From: Prolixibacteraceae bacterium | GTDB taxonomy: Bacteria; Bacteroidota; Bacteroidia; Bacteroidales; Prolixibacteraceae | Direction: 5' to 3' | Assembly (NCBI GenBank): GCA_030602265.1 | Contig: JAUWAB010000003.1 | Span: 81,054-145,053 of the forward strand | Length of the DNA stretch: 64,000 bases | In this document: positions 1 through 8,818 of the stretch, one piece after another | How positions within the stretch are numbered: position 1 is the first letter of the stretch | Layout: each line of letters starts with the position of its first letter | The notes under the pieces: model-generated | Database searches by the model: none | The model's input: only the letters and a program-made list of their open reading frames with translations | What the model was told of the DNA's origin: nothing | Program-made: the position numbers and the translations under genes

Positions 1-118
1 CCACAGGATTCGCCCAGGGCAGATTATTCCTGTCCAGGAGATTGACCAGAGCAATCAGTACCCTGACCGAAAGAAAAGTCAGCACAAAAAAGGCAACACC
101 TACCATCTCACAAAACAT
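1..118 (-). CDS. Glycosyltransferase-like membrane protein, N-terminal fragment
   Basis: Only the first 39 codons lie in the window; the rest runs off the left edge. The fragment starts with a hydrophobic segment (about residues 4-25, with VGVAFFVLTFL near its start) followed by a short polar stretch. No catalytic motif is visible. The start is only 6 bases downstream of the acyltransferase stop on the same strand, so it is probably the last visible gene of the carotenoid operon. Family 2 glycosyltransferases in carotenoid clusters (CrtQ-like) often begin with one membrane helix of this kind, which is why I suggest that identity. It remains an inference from context. An alternative ATG lies at 106. 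Confidence 0.45.
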   Translation of the reverse strand, partial: MFCEMVGVAFFVLTFLSVRVLIALVNLLDRNNLPWANPV

Positions 119-124
119 TAAATA

Positions 125-745
125 TCAAACCTCTGAACGAATTACCAAATCACGGCTTTCAAGATAAAATGCATTGTAAGCCGCCTCAAGGTCCTGAGTG
201 CTACATAATCCCTGCTCAAAGTGTTTTAAAAAAATCGTTGCCCTGGGCCTTACCGGTGATCCGTAGCTCACATGAGCAGCCGCGAAAACCACATTAACCG
301 GGGCGCCGGCAATTCTCAGCAAGGCCTCTGCCCCCTTTTCGAAGACAACACGACCGGCATAATGACTGATCAGTCTCCCCTGAGGGTAAATCGTTACTGA
401 ATTTCGGGGATCTTTCAGAATATTTGACGAATAGCGCATGCTCGGCAATACATTCCGGCCTTCCGGATCAATGGAAAATGCCCCGGTCCGGCTAAGAAAT
501 TTCCTCCTTGCCAATTCCTTTTCGAGCATCATCACGTGGAATCTCCTTTTCATGACTTTCTCGGTGGCCACAAACGACCAATAGCCATCCCACCAGCTGA
601 AATGGTTCTGCAATAACAAAACCGGACCATCCGGAACCGTTCCCTCCAACCGGAATTCTACCTCCCTGAAAAGAATTTTCTGCAGTATACTGAAATACTT
701 GTCGAAAAACCAGAGCGGCAGGGTTTGTCTGTTTGCTTTAATCAT
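125..745 (-). CDS. PlsC-family acyltransferase in carotenoid operon
   Basis: A 206-residue protein of the lysophospholipid/glycerol acyltransferase superfamily. The catalytic H-x4-D motif is seen at residues 48-53 (NHFSWWDG), and a degenerate second block (YPQGR, about 119-123) replaces the usual FPEGT. The length is typical for a single-domain PlsC fold. It lies 21 bases downstream of the ketolase gene and 6 bases before a probable glycosyltransferase, all on one strand. In that setting it may acylate a carotenoid or carotenoid glycoside rather than lysophosphatidate, as the unrelated-pathway CrtO acyltransferase does for staphyloxanthin. The fold is well supported; the substrate is inference. 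Confidence 0.8.
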   Translation of the reverse strand: MIKANRQTLPLWFFDKYFSILQKILFREVEFRLEGTVPDGPVLLLQNHFSWWDGYWSFVATEKVMKRRFHVMMLEKELARRKFLSRTGAFSIDPEGRNVLPSMRYSSNILKDPRNSVTIYPQGRLISHYAGRVVFEKGAEALLRIAGAPVNVVFAAAHVSYGSPVRPRATIFLKHFEQGLCSTQDLEAAYNAFYLESRDLVIRSEV

Positions 746-766
746 GATGAAACTGTCAGGATCAGG

Positions 767-1438
767 TTAGTTCTTTACCGTGTATAGTTTCCACCATGGT
801 ACCGTGGGTTTTTCATGATGTTCAAGGTGATAGCCGAAGAAATAACAGGACAGCATGGCCCAGACATGGTTTTTTTTCTGAGTCCGGGCTTTATGGATGC
901 CCATATGCTCTTCGTGAGGCCGTTTGTGGGGCAGATAAGTTCCGAAGAAAAATAACTGGAAGGTCCCTAAAAATGCAGGGATAATCCAGAAGAATACCAG
1001 TACCCATTCATTGAACCATATTTTAAGAATGTTAAAGGTCACTGCCATCAGCAGCAGCTGCCACCAGGTAGTGTACCTGACCATAAACCGGAACCACCAG
1101 ATAAAAAAGTTATTGCTCCGGGTATTGAAATCAGGATCCTTCTCCGTTCCCGGGAACCGGTGGTGCAGATAATGGTTCTTCCTCAACCGGTCGTATGACA
1201 TGAACGCAAAGGATAGTGTGGAGATCCAGCCAACCAGGTCATTGATCCTGCGGTTACCGGTAACCGTACCGTGCATGGCATCATGTCCTGTAATAAACAA
1301 GCCCGTGTAGAAGTATCCCTGCACCAGAATATGAAGATAAAACCAGGGAGACAGCGGATTTACATCCACAGACGTAAGGATGTATATCAAGTGGCCTAGC
1401 CACAACATATAAACGGTCAATGCCACCAATAATCCCAT
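767..1438 (-). CDS. crtW: CrtW-type carotenoid ketolase (fatty-acid desaturase superfamily)
   Basis: A membrane di-iron enzyme of about 223 residues. The three histidine clusters are HDAMHG (about residue 52), HYLHH (about 89) and HLEHH (about 204). The motifs GTEKDPDF after the second cluster and FGTYLPH before the third are typical of beta-carotene 4-ketolases (CrtW) rather than acyl-lipid desaturases or CrtZ hydroxylases. I chose the ATG at 1438 because an AGAGG sits five bases upstream; a GTG at 1444 is the alternative. It follows the CruF-like gene by 17 bases. Expected role: adds a 4-keto group to a beta-ionone ring at the membrane. The true substrate here is unknown. Confidence 0.8.
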   Translation of the reverse strand: MGLLVALTVYMLWLGHLIYILTSVDVNPLSPWFYLHILVQGYFYTGLFITGHDAMHGTVTGNRRINDLVGWISTLSFAFMSYDRLRKNHYLHHRFPGTEKDPDFNTRSNNFFIWWFRFMVRYTTWWQLLLMAVTFNILKIWFNEWVLVFFWIIPAFLGTFQLFFFGTYLPHKRPHEEHMGIHKARTQKKNHVWAMLSCYFFGYHLEHHEKPTVPWWKLYTVKN

Positions 1439-1455
1439 AATCACCTCTTTTTGTG

Positions 1456-2103
1456 TTAAAGAATAAAAAACAGACTAACAAAAAACAGAAACTGGATGAC
1501 CAGTAACCAGGCTGCCAGACGGTTTTTGTATGAAATCCCCGCAAACTGAAGGGTATAAAGCATGGCAGCAGAAACCCAGAACCATGTCACATAATTTTTA
1601 ACCGGTACGGCAACCCCTTCCCAGCTCCACATATCGGTAGCAATGGCTACCGGTTCCATTACAAAGTCATACACCACCAGAAGGGCGGCCCCTAAAAGCG
1701 GGTAGTACCACTTGCGGTTAATCCCCGGGAAAAGAACATAAACTGCATAAATCAGAACAAGCCAGTTTAAACCGATGAGCAGCGGAGTTGAAAGCACTTT
1801 TAATCCGAGAGCATTCCCGTAGGCATAACTGCCAAAAATCAGACCGGTATGAATTCCGGCCATTTCAAGTAGAAAGCCGGCGATGGCAATTCCGGAAAAG
1901 ACCAGGACATGTTTAACTGACCAACTGCGGTGGAAGGTGAAAACAAGGGCCGAACTGACCAGCAAATTCAGTGGGACCAGTCGCTGGAACAGGTCGTGGG
2001 TAACAGACCATGAAAATCCTGCCACCCCGACGGTATAAAAAATGATCAAAAAAATGCGTGCGGCCAAAAGCCGGAAATTCCTGCCGGACGGTATAGTCAT
2101 CAT
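1456..2103 (-). CDS. cruF: CruF-type carotenoid hydratase family membrane protein
   Basis: A polytopic membrane protein of 215 residues in the carotenoid biosynthesis protein family (PF04240: CruF and bisanhydrobacterioruberin hydratase). Diagnostic stretches are FLLEMAGIHTGLIFGSY followed by YGNALG, and YDFVMEPVA with DMWSW further on. The start at 2103 overlaps the CrtD stop as ATGA, which implies translational coupling; an upstream in-frame extension to 2286 lies wholly inside crtD and is not credible. CruF adds water across the 1',2' double bond of acyclic carotenoid ends, producing the tertiary alcohol that CrtD then desaturates, so the pairing is consistent. Some family members act as cyclases, so the exact reaction is not certain. 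Confidence 0.75.
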   Translation of the reverse strand: MMTIPSGRNFRLLAARIFLIIFYTVGVAGFSWSVTHDLFQRLVPLNLLVSSALVFTFHRSWSVKHVLVFSGIAIAGFLLEMAGIHTGLIFGSYAYGNALGLKVLSTPLLIGLNWLVLIYAVYVLFPGINRKWYYPLLGAALLVVYDFVMEPVAIATDMWSWEGVAVPVKNYVTWFWVSAAMLYTLQFAGISYKNRLAAWLLVIQFLFFVSLFFIL

Positions 2104-3557
2104 ATTTCTCTTTTTATAATGGAGGCGGTAATCTTTGCCGAAGAAAGGCACAGAGGAATCCCTCCACCCGGATGAACACTCCCGCCCGTAAAATAAAGCC
2201 CCCGGATACCGCTGCTGAAATTGGCATGCCGCTGAAATGCCGACATCTGGCTGTTCGATGACGGCCCGTAAAGGGAACCGTGCCACGAACCGGTTTTCCG
2301 CTCTATGGATACAGGGTCAAGAACCTCTTCAAACATGATCTTATCCTCCAGTTTTACACAGAGTACCTTCTCCAGTTTCTGCAAAACAGACTTCCTGACC
2401 GACTTAACTGTTTCCGGCCAGTCCTGCCCAACGTTTTCCGGAGCATTCACCATAACAAACCAGTTTTCACAATGTTCCGGCGCATCGCCTGAAAATATTT
2501 TCGAACTGATATAAACATACACTGTGGGATCACTTCCAATCCTGAAATTCCTGAACAGATCGGTAAACTCTTCCCTGTACCGGTCACCGAAAAAAATATT
2601 GTGAACATCCAGACCTGGAAAATTTCCTTTTATGCCCCAATAAAATATCAAAGCAGAACTGGACATCTGCTGTTTGCTCAGTTTCCTAAGTTTCTTGGTG
2701 TCGGGCAACAACTTACTGTAAAAGTAGCGAACATCCACATTGCTTACCACTCTTCCGGCCGGGAAAAAGCCATCTGAAGTACGAACGCCGGATATCCGGT
2801 TTCCCTCTGTGACCACCTCTCTGACAGGATTATTGAAATGAAAACGGACATGGAGCCTTTCTGCCTGTTTCATGAGTGCTCTGACGATGGTATACATCCC
2901 TCCGTCGGGCAACCATGCCCCGAGATTATGCTCGAGATGTGCGATAACTCTCAGGGTTGCAGGCGTCTGGTAAGGATCTGACCCGTTATAGGTGGCATAC
3001 CGGTCGAGCATCTGCACCAGGCGGTCATGTCCGATTTTTTTTCTGTTATAATCGTGCAGTGAGGTAAATGCTTTTAACCTGTGTAATCCCAAAAGAGCTG
3101 TCATCCCCTTCCTGCTCAGCAGATTCTCAGGCTTGTGCAGGGAGTTGAAAATGAAAACCGGAGCAGTCAGCCTGTAGATTTCTGCAGTCTCCTCCAGATA
3201 GTTTCTGAGCCTGTCCGCCGGGACCCCGGTTACCCGCTCAGCCTCAGCGCAAAGCATATCCGCATCTGAATGGGCATCCAATATCATACCATCCTTCCAG
3301 AAATACCTGGTAATCAACGGCAAACGTGTTACCTCAAACTGCAGATCAGGATCCAGTAACTCCAGGGCCATCTCCGGAAGGGTAAAAAGAGACGGACCGG
3401 CATCAAACCTGAAACCGTTACCACGCACCTCATTCAATTTTCCTCCAGGAACAGAAGCGGATTCAAAGACATCCACCGCGAATCCCATGCGCGAGAGATG
3501 TATGGCGCTGGCCAAACCGCCAACACCAGCCCCGATAATCACTGCATTATGACTCAT
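2100..3557 (-). CDS. crtD: Carotenoid desaturase, CrtD-like (CrtI family)
   Basis: A 485-residue FAD-dependent phytoene desaturase superfamily protein. The N-terminal dinucleotide fold GAGVGGLASA is at about residues 8-17, and the C-terminal motif GGSVHPGGGIPL, typical of CrtI/CrtD enzymes, sits about 25 residues from the end. The segment GAWLPDGGMYTI and the SSALIFYWG motif resemble 1-hydroxycarotenoid 3,4-desaturases (CrtD) more than phytoene desaturase, and the next gene encodes the hydratase that would make its substrate. CrtI itself remains possible. It is the first gene of the operon, divergent from the small membrane protein at 3680; a near-consensus -7 box (TATCTTTA, 3564-3571) lies just upstream of its start. 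Confidence 0.72.
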   Translation of the reverse strand: MSHNAVIIGAGVGGLASAIHLSRMGFAVDVFESASVPGGKLNEVRGNGFRFDAGPSLFTLPEMALELLDPDLQFEVTRLPLITRYFWKDGMILDAHSDADMLCAEAERVTGVPADRLRNYLEETAEIYRLTAPVFIFNSLHKPENLLSRKGMTALLGLHRLKAFTSLHDYNRKKIGHDRLVQMLDRYATYNGSDPYQTPATLRVIAHLEHNLGAWLPDGGMYTIVRALMKQAERLHVRFHFNNPVREVVTEGNRISGVRTSDGFFPAGRVVSNVDVRYFYSKLLPDTKKLRKLSKQQMSSSALIFYWGIKGNFPGLDVHNIFFGDRYREEFTDLFRNFRIGSDPTVYVYISSKIFSGDAPEHCENWFVMVNAPENVGQDWPETVKSVRKSVLQKLEKVLCVKLEDKIMFEEVLDPVSIERKTGSWHGSLYGPSSNSQMSAFQRHANFSSGIRGLYFTGGSVHPGGGIPLCLSSAKITASIIKREI

Positions 3558-3630
3558 AAATAGTAAAGATAGAATATTTTTTAGATTGGTTCTAAATTAT
3601 ATACATATTTCAATTCTTTAATTTTTTGAT

Positions 3631-3638
3631 TAGTTTTG
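3631..3638 (+). promoter_or_regulatory. Candidate -7 box TAGTTTTG for the 3680-11261 gene string
   Basis: Exact match to the Bacteroidota TAnnTTTG box, 41 bases before the ATG at 3680, in the AT-rich divergent gap. No clear TTTG -33 element lies 19-21 bases upstream, so support rests on the -7 box alone. Confidence 0.4.
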
Positions 3639-3679
3639 CCCCTGATATTAAAAAACAAAAGTAATAACATAGACTGACC

Positions 3680-4015
3680 ATGTTTACATTCGGACTTTTC
3701 AGTACACATATGCCCTATGTCGTAATGGTGGTCTTCTATGCCGTTTACTTTCTTTTCTCAACCCCTGTATTCAAAAATGGTCAGGAAGTTCCCCCGGACC
3801 TTCCATCCAACGACACCGAATTAGCCGAATCAGAAACCAGAGAAGAAATTGCTTCATCTGATTTCCTTTTCACCGACTATATTAGACCAGAAGGAAAGGT
3901 TAACATTTCACCTCCGCCCCTTCTTGAAATTTACTATTCTCCCCCCAACCTGCCATTGCCCGTCACGGGCCTGTACAACCATCATTTCTGCAGGCCTCCG
4001 CCCGTAATTTCATAA
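3680..4015 (+). CDS. Small membrane protein of unknown function
   Basis: I do not recognise this 111-residue protein. A short N-terminal motif (FGLFSTHMPY) leads into one membrane helix (about residues 12-30), followed by an acidic, then proline-rich tail (SPPPLLEIYY, RPPPVIS) likely to be periplasmic. It is the first gene in the direction of the TonB receptor and heme genes, 97 bases ahead of the receptor, and divergent from the carotenoid operon. It could be an accessory to the receptor, but nothing in the sequence proves this. Confidence 0.6.
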   Translation: MFTFGLFSTHMPYVVMVVFYAVYFLFSTPVFKNGQEVPPDLPSNDTELAESETREEIASSDFLFTDYIRPEGKVNISPPPLLEIYYSPPNLPLPVTGLYNHHFCRPPPVIS

Positions 4016-4112
4016 CATTTACCGTATTCACCTTCAGCAAGTGGATGGGGTTGGCATGATTCTGTCGTGCCGGAAATTTGGTTATTTAAAACAAACCCAA
4101 TTTAATATTGTT

Positions 4113-6227
4113 ATGAAAAATTCACTTTTTTTACTGATAATCAGCATTTTTAGTTTCGGAACCAACTTGGTGTCCGGTCAGGATATGTATGAACCTGACG
4201 CCGATACGGCCAAAATAAGAAATCTCAGGATAGACGAAATTACCATCCGCTCACCAAAATACAACAGTAACGTTTTTCAGCTACCCGCAGCGGCAACCAT
4301 GATGCCGGCAAGGATCATCGAAAATTACCAGATCGGCTCACTTACCGATGTTTCAGGGCTGGTCCCCAACTTCTTTATGCCCGATTACGGCTCCAAACTC
4401 ACCTCCCCGGTGTATATCCGCGGAATCGGCACCAGGATAAACACTCCCTCGGTAGGGCTTTATGTCGATAACATTCCTTACTTTGAGAAATCGGCATTCA
4501 ACTTTGACTTTTTTGACCTGGAGCGGATCGAGGTACTCCGGGGACCACAGGGAACGCTATACGGAAGGAACACCATGGGCGGACTGGTAAACATCTTCAC
4601 CACCGACCCTTCGGATGAGCGTCATACCTCCCTGAAACTGTCCTATGGAAATTTCAACCAGATCAATACCAATTTCCTCCACAACCAGCCCATCAGCCGG
4701 GACCTCTCACTGATGATGAATTTTAACCAGCTTCATAACGGGGGATTTTATACAAATGCCTACAACGATGAAGCAGTCGACAAACTGAACAGTTATTCAG
4801 GCAGGCTTAAACTTTTATATACACCAGGTGAAAGACTGAGGATGCAGCTGAATTTCCAGTTTGAGACCAGCGACCAGGGAGGATATCCCTATGCCATTTA
4901 TAATAAGGAAACCCGGCAAGCCAACGATATCAATTACAACCACTGGAGCGGATATCAGAGAGATTTGCTTTCCGGAGGGCTAAATATTGAGTATTCAGGG
5001 AGTGCTTTCCGTCTCAGGGCCGTCACCAGCTACCAGTACATGGATGATTTTCAGGATATTGACCAGGATTTTACTCCTGCCGACATGTTCTTTGTAGGCC
5101 AGTGGCAGACCCAGCACATGATCGCCCAGGAGTTGTCTGTACAATCCTATGAAAACAAAAGATATGAATGGATTGCAGGTCTTTTTGGCTTTCACCAGAC
5201 CCTCGACAAACAGGTAGATGTAACCTACGGTACGGTCATGCAGGCACAGATGAAGCTGCCAGGCGAACTGGTGGTTGCCAAAACTTATGACAACAGTACC
5301 TCAGGACTGGCATTTTTCCACCAGTCGACCCTAAAATTCGGGGACCTGTCTGTCATTGGTGGCGTCCGGGTCGATTATGAAAAAGCGATGCTGGATTACC
5401 TGCACCACAGAATACTTGTCGGGAATTCCACCCAAATGGAAGATGTGGAGAGCAGTCTCTCTTTTCTTGAGGTGCTACCCAAGGTTGCCCTGCAGTATAA
5501 CTTCTCACCGAACTTCACACCATATGCCACCGTCACCAAAGGTTATAATGCAGGTGGTTTCAACTCTACGTTTGAAAGGGAGGAAGACCGTTCCTTCAAA
5601 CCGGAGCAGAGCATGAATTATGAAGCCGGCCTTAAAGCGAGATTCTTTGAAAACCGGTTGTTTACCAACCTGGCCTTATTTGCCATCGACTGGAAAAACC
5701 AGCAGATTTATCAGCCGGTTCCCTCCGGACAGGGATCCATGCTGAAAAACGCCGGCAAATCAAAAAGCCGGGGCTTTGAATTTGAAGTTAAGGCAGTTCC
5801 GTTTACCAATTTCGAAACCTGGGCAACCTTTGGCTACAACAAAGCAGAATTCGTTGAATACATCAGAAGTGCAAGCCTTGATTACAGCGGCAATTACCTG
5901 CCATATGTACCCGAATATACCATGAGTGTTGGCGGAAATTACACGGTCAATGTCAACTCCAGGCTATTGGAGAATATCCATTTCTACGCTGTCTATCAGG
6001 GTTTCGGAAAACATTACTGGCACGAGGACAATTCAGCCTGGCAGGATTATTATGGCTTGCTCAACAGCAGGGTAACCCTGGCAAGAAAGAACATGGAACT
6101 TGCCTTGTGGGGTAAAAACCTGCTCGACGCCAATTACAATTCCTTCTATTTCACTGCGCTGAACAATGCCTATGTACAGGTGGGAAGACCCGCTTCCATG
6201 GGATTAAGCCTTAAATTCATGTTCTAA
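4113..6227 (+). CDS. TonB-dependent outer-membrane receptor, siderophore/porphyrin type
   Basis: A 704-residue TonB-dependent receptor with a signal peptide at residues 1-23 (cleavage near VSGQ). I chose the ATG at 4113 because it begins the signal peptide; an in-frame ATG at 4041 would add 24 unlikely residues. There is no CarboxypepD-like extension. The plug covers about residues 40-160, with PVYIRGIGTR, VGLYVDNIPY and the block RIEVLRGPQGTLYGRN shared with FyuA-type siderophore receptors; the beta-barrel fills the rest and ends in aromatic F (LKFMF). It is 9 bases upstream of an MFS permease and heads a string ending in hemN, hemG and hemH. By analogy with receptor-permease pairs such as FptA-FptX it probably imports a metal chelate or porphyrin. 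Confidence 0.88.
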   Translation: MKNSLFLLIISIFSFGTNLVSGQDMYEPDADTAKIRNLRIDEITIRSPKYNSNVFQLPAAATMMPARIIENYQIGSLTDVSGLVPNFFMPDYGSKLTSPVYIRGIGTRINTPSVGLYVDNIPYFEKSAFNFDFFDLERIEVLRGPQGTLYGRNTMGGLVNIFTTDPSDERHTSLKLSYGNFNQINTNFLHNQPISRDLSLMMNFNQLHNGGFYTNAYNDEAVDKLNSYSGRLKLLYTPGERLRMQLNFQFETSDQGGYPYAIYNKETRQANDINYNHWSGYQRDLLSGGLNIEYSGSAFRLRAVTSYQYMDDFQDIDQDFTPADMFFVGQWQTQHMIAQELSVQSYENKRYEWIAGLFGFHQTLDKQVDVTYGTVMQAQMKLPGELVVAKTYDNSTSGLAFFHQSTLKFGDLSVIGGVRVDYEKAMLDYLHHRILVGNSTQMEDVESSLSFLEVLPKVALQYNFSPNFTPYATVTKGYNAGGFNSTFEREEDRSFKPEQSMNYEAGLKARFFENRLFTNLALFAIDWKNQQIYQPVPSGQGSMLKNAGKSKSRGFEFEVKAVPFTNFETWATFGYNKAEFVEYIRSASLDYSGNYLPYVPEYTMSVGGNYTVNVNSRLLENIHFYAVYQGFGKHYWHEDNSAWQDYYGLLNSRVTLARKNMELALWGKNLLDANYNSFYFTALNNAYVQVGRPASMGLSLKFMF

Positions 6228-6236
6228 AACAGCATC

Positions 6237-7454
6237 ATGTTCAAAAAAGAGTTCGACAAATACTTCACCCTGCTAAGCCTGTATCTGGCACAGTCCATCC
6301 CGATGAGTTTTTTCTCCACGGTAGTACCGGTTATTATGAGGATGGAAAATTATTCCCTGGAATCCATCGGTTATCTGCAATTGATCAAACTACCCTGGAT
6401 TGCCAAATTCTTCTGGGCTCCTTTTATCGACCATACCAGTCATAACCTGAGACAATACCGCAGATGGATCCTGGGCTCTGAAGTCTTTTATGCCATAGTT
6501 ATAGTGGCTATTGGATTTATGAACCTGCAAACCGATTTCATTACCATAGTCATCCTGATGGTCATCGCCTTTACTGCTTCGGCCACACAGGACATTGCCA
6601 CGGATGCCTTCGCCATTCTTTCCCTGAAGAAAGAGGAACGCAGCCTCGGAAACAGTATGCAATCGGCTGGAAACTTCCTGGGGACCATGGTCGGTAGCGG
6701 TGTCCTGCTGGTAATCTATCACTACTACGGATGGTCAAATCTGCTTTTCGGATTAGCCGGACTTGTATTGGTTGCCTTAATCCCGGTTACCCTGTATAAG
6801 GCTCCACGCGATAAGACTGCCCACACTTCCCGGAAGAAGGTTTCTTGGCTTGACTTTGCCCACTTTTTCAACCAGAAAGGGATCTGGAGGCATGTCATTC
6901 TGCTTCTGATCTTCTATGCTGGTATCATTGGCATCCTGACCATGCTGAAACCCTATCTGGTCGACCTGGGTTATTCCATCAAAAAAATCGGCTTTGTGGT
7001 CGGTATCATGGGAACCGGCATCGGAGCGGTTATGACCATACCCGCCGGGATATACATTCGCAGAAAAGGGCTGAAACGGGCGCTGTATGTCCTGCCAGTC
7101 ATGAATCTGGTAGTCGCGGCATATTTCACCGGACTGACCTACACTTCCCATCCCGCCTTTCTGGTGTATCTGGGCATTGCTCTCCTGTGGGCCGCTTATG
7201 CCATGTCGTCGGTATTCGTTTACACGCTTTCCATGGGCGTCGTCAGAAAAGGCCGTGAAGGGACCGATTTTACTGTGCAGATTGTGCTAACCCACCTGAG
7301 CAGCCTGATCGTTTCCGTATCCAGCGGGAAAATTGCAGATATGATCACCTACAGGGGATTGTTTTTCCTGGAGGTAATCTTAGGGGTAATTATAATCATA
7401 TTACTGTACAGCCTCTACAGTGAGAAATTTTACGAACGCAATGAACATTCCTGA
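6237..7454 (+). CDS. MFS permease of the AmpG/RhtX-FptX type
   Basis: A 405-residue, about 12-helix inner-membrane permease. The sequence LPWIAKFFWAPFID in the first loop and ATQDIATDAFAI in helix 4 to loop 4 are hallmarks of the AmpG-like branch of the major facilitator superfamily. That branch contains muropeptide importers and the single-component siderophore importers RhtX and FptX. It starts 9 bases after the TonB receptor and overlaps the hemN start by 14 bases, so all three are probably co-translated. Physical coupling to a TonB receptor favours a chelate or porphyrin substrate; coupling to heme genes favours a porphyrin. Muropeptide uptake is the alternative. Confidence 0.85.
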   Translation: MFKKEFDKYFTLLSLYLAQSIPMSFFSTVVPVIMRMENYSLESIGYLQLIKLPWIAKFFWAPFIDHTSHNLRQYRRWILGSEVFYAIVIVAIGFMNLQTDFITIVILMVIAFTASATQDIATDAFAILSLKKEERSLGNSMQSAGNFLGTMVGSGVLLVIYHYYGWSNLLFGLAGLVLVALIPVTLYKAPRDKTAHTSRKKVSWLDFAHFFNQKGIWRHVILLLIFYAGIIGILTMLKPYLVDLGYSIKKIGFVVGIMGTGIGAVMTIPAGIYIRRKGLKRALYVLPVMNLVVAAYFTGLTYTSHPAFLVYLGIALLWAAYAMSSVFVYTLSMGVVRKGREGTDFTVQIVLTHLSSLIVSVSSGKIADMITYRGLFFLEVILGVIIIILLYSLYSEKFYERNEHS

Positions 7455-8817
7455 ACATCTGATTGAGAAATACAACGTGCCGGTGCCACGCTATACCAGT
7501 TACCCACCGGCCAATTTCTTCAGCATTGATTACACCGGAAAGGATTACAGGGAGGCTGTAGTCCTTTCCAATGAAGATGAACCGCAGAACATCTCGATAT
7601 ATCTGCACATTCCGTTTTGTGCACAGCTTTGCCATTATTGCGGATGCAACACGCATATTACCCGGAATGAACAGATCAAGGCAGAATATCTGGAAGCCCT
7701 GAAATCGGAAATCCTGATGCTGAAGCCGCTACTGAACGGAAACAGGCGGGTAAGCCAGGTACACTGGGGCGGAGGAACCCCCAACAGCCTGAGGATCGAT
7801 CAGATTGAAGATATCATGGAATTGATTTATAAACACTTCCAGTTTATCGACCAACCGGAAATTGCGATCGAATGTAATCCCGCACACCTGGATCATGGTT
7901 ATACAGAAAGGCTGATTGCCGCAGGATTCAACCGGATAAGCCTGGGCATTCAGGATTTTTCCGAGAAAGTGCTCAATGGGGTTAACCGTGAAATCCCGGC
8001 GATACCGGCCGCTGATTTCGTACGACAGATCCAGGCATCCGGTAAGGCAAAGGTAAACCTGGATTTTATTTACGGATTGCCTCACCAGACGATCAGCTCA
8101 TTCAGTGAGACCATGGAAAGGGCCATCCAACTGCAGCCCGACCGGCTGGTAACTTTCTCCTACGCGCATGTTCCCAATATCAAAAAATCGCAGAAAATTC
8201 TGGAAAAGGCTGGACTGGTGCCGCCTGCAGAAAAACTCCGGATGTTTGAGAATACATATGAACTGATGAAGTCGGCAGGTTATGTGCCGATTGGGCTTGA
8301 CCACTTTGCGAAAGCAGACGACGAGTTGGCGGTTGCCTTGAAGAATCGGAGCCTCCACCGGAATTTCCAGGGATATTGCACCAGGGAAACCACCGGACAG
8401 GTTTATGCGTTCGGGACCACCGGGATCAGCCAGCTCGAAAACGGATATGCACAAAATGCAAAAACGGTAAGCCGCTATATAGAACTGATAAACAAGGGAG
8501 AATTTACCACAGAAAAGGGATATGCTGTTACAGCCGGACAGAAGATTATCCGGCACGTAATCAACGAAATGATGTGCAACCAATATATTTCCTGGCCGGC
8601 GGCCGCAGAAAAAATGAATATTTCCGAAGAGCAGCTGAAACAGGTCATTTCTTACGATGAATCAGTCCTGGAAGCATTCAAGTCGGACAATTTGCTTAAT
8701 TTTGACAGGGATCAGGTAATTGTCACAGAATTGGGCAGGTTCTTTATCCGCAATATTGCAGCATCATTCGATGCAGGATTAAACAAAACAGGAAAGACAT
8801 TCTCAAAAGCGCTTTAA
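7441..8817 (+). CDS. hemN: Oxygen-independent coproporphyrinogen III oxidase (radical SAM)
   Basis: A 458-residue radical SAM enzyme that converts coproporphyrinogen III to protoporphyrinogen IX without oxygen. The cluster motif FCAQLCHYCGC gives Cys60, Cys64, Cys67 and the extra Cys69 typical of true HemN, and the N-terminal PRYTSYPPA with full length separates it from HemW-type heme chaperones. I chose the ATG at 7441 (MNIPEHL), which overlaps the permease stop by 14 bases; a GTG at 7420 would add seven residues. It is followed after one base by the protoporphyrinogen oxidase gene. Step order in the operon matches reaction order. Confidence 0.95.
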   Translation: MNIPEHLIEKYNVPVPRYTSYPPANFFSIDYTGKDYREAVVLSNEDEPQNISIYLHIPFCAQLCHYCGCNTHITRNEQIKAEYLEALKSEILMLKPLLNGNRRVSQVHWGGGTPNSLRIDQIEDIMELIYKHFQFIDQPEIAIECNPAHLDHGYTERLIAAGFNRISLGIQDFSEKVLNGVNREIPAIPAADFVRQIQASGKAKVNLDFIYGLPHQTISSFSETMERAIQLQPDRLVTFSYAHVPNIKKSQKILEKAGLVPPAEKLRMFENTYELMKSAGYVPIGLDHFAKADDELAVALKNRSLHRNFQGYCTRETTGQVYAFGTTGISQLENGYAQNAKTVSRYIELINKGEFTTEKGYAVTAGQKIIRHVINEMMCNQYISWPAAAEKMNISEEQLKQVISYDESVLEAFKSDNLLNFDRDQVIVTELGRFFIRNIAASFDAGLNKTGKTFSKAL

Positions 8818-8818
8818 A

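Noticed and set aside
2104..2286. Upstream extension of the CruF-like gene
   Set aside because: It lies entirely inside crtD on the same strand in another frame; the ATGA overlap at 2103 is the natural start and matches family length.
4051..4067. Second sigma-54-like site before the receptor at 4113
   Set aside because: TTGGCAT resembles the -24 half, but no GC or similar dinucleotide is at the -12 distance.
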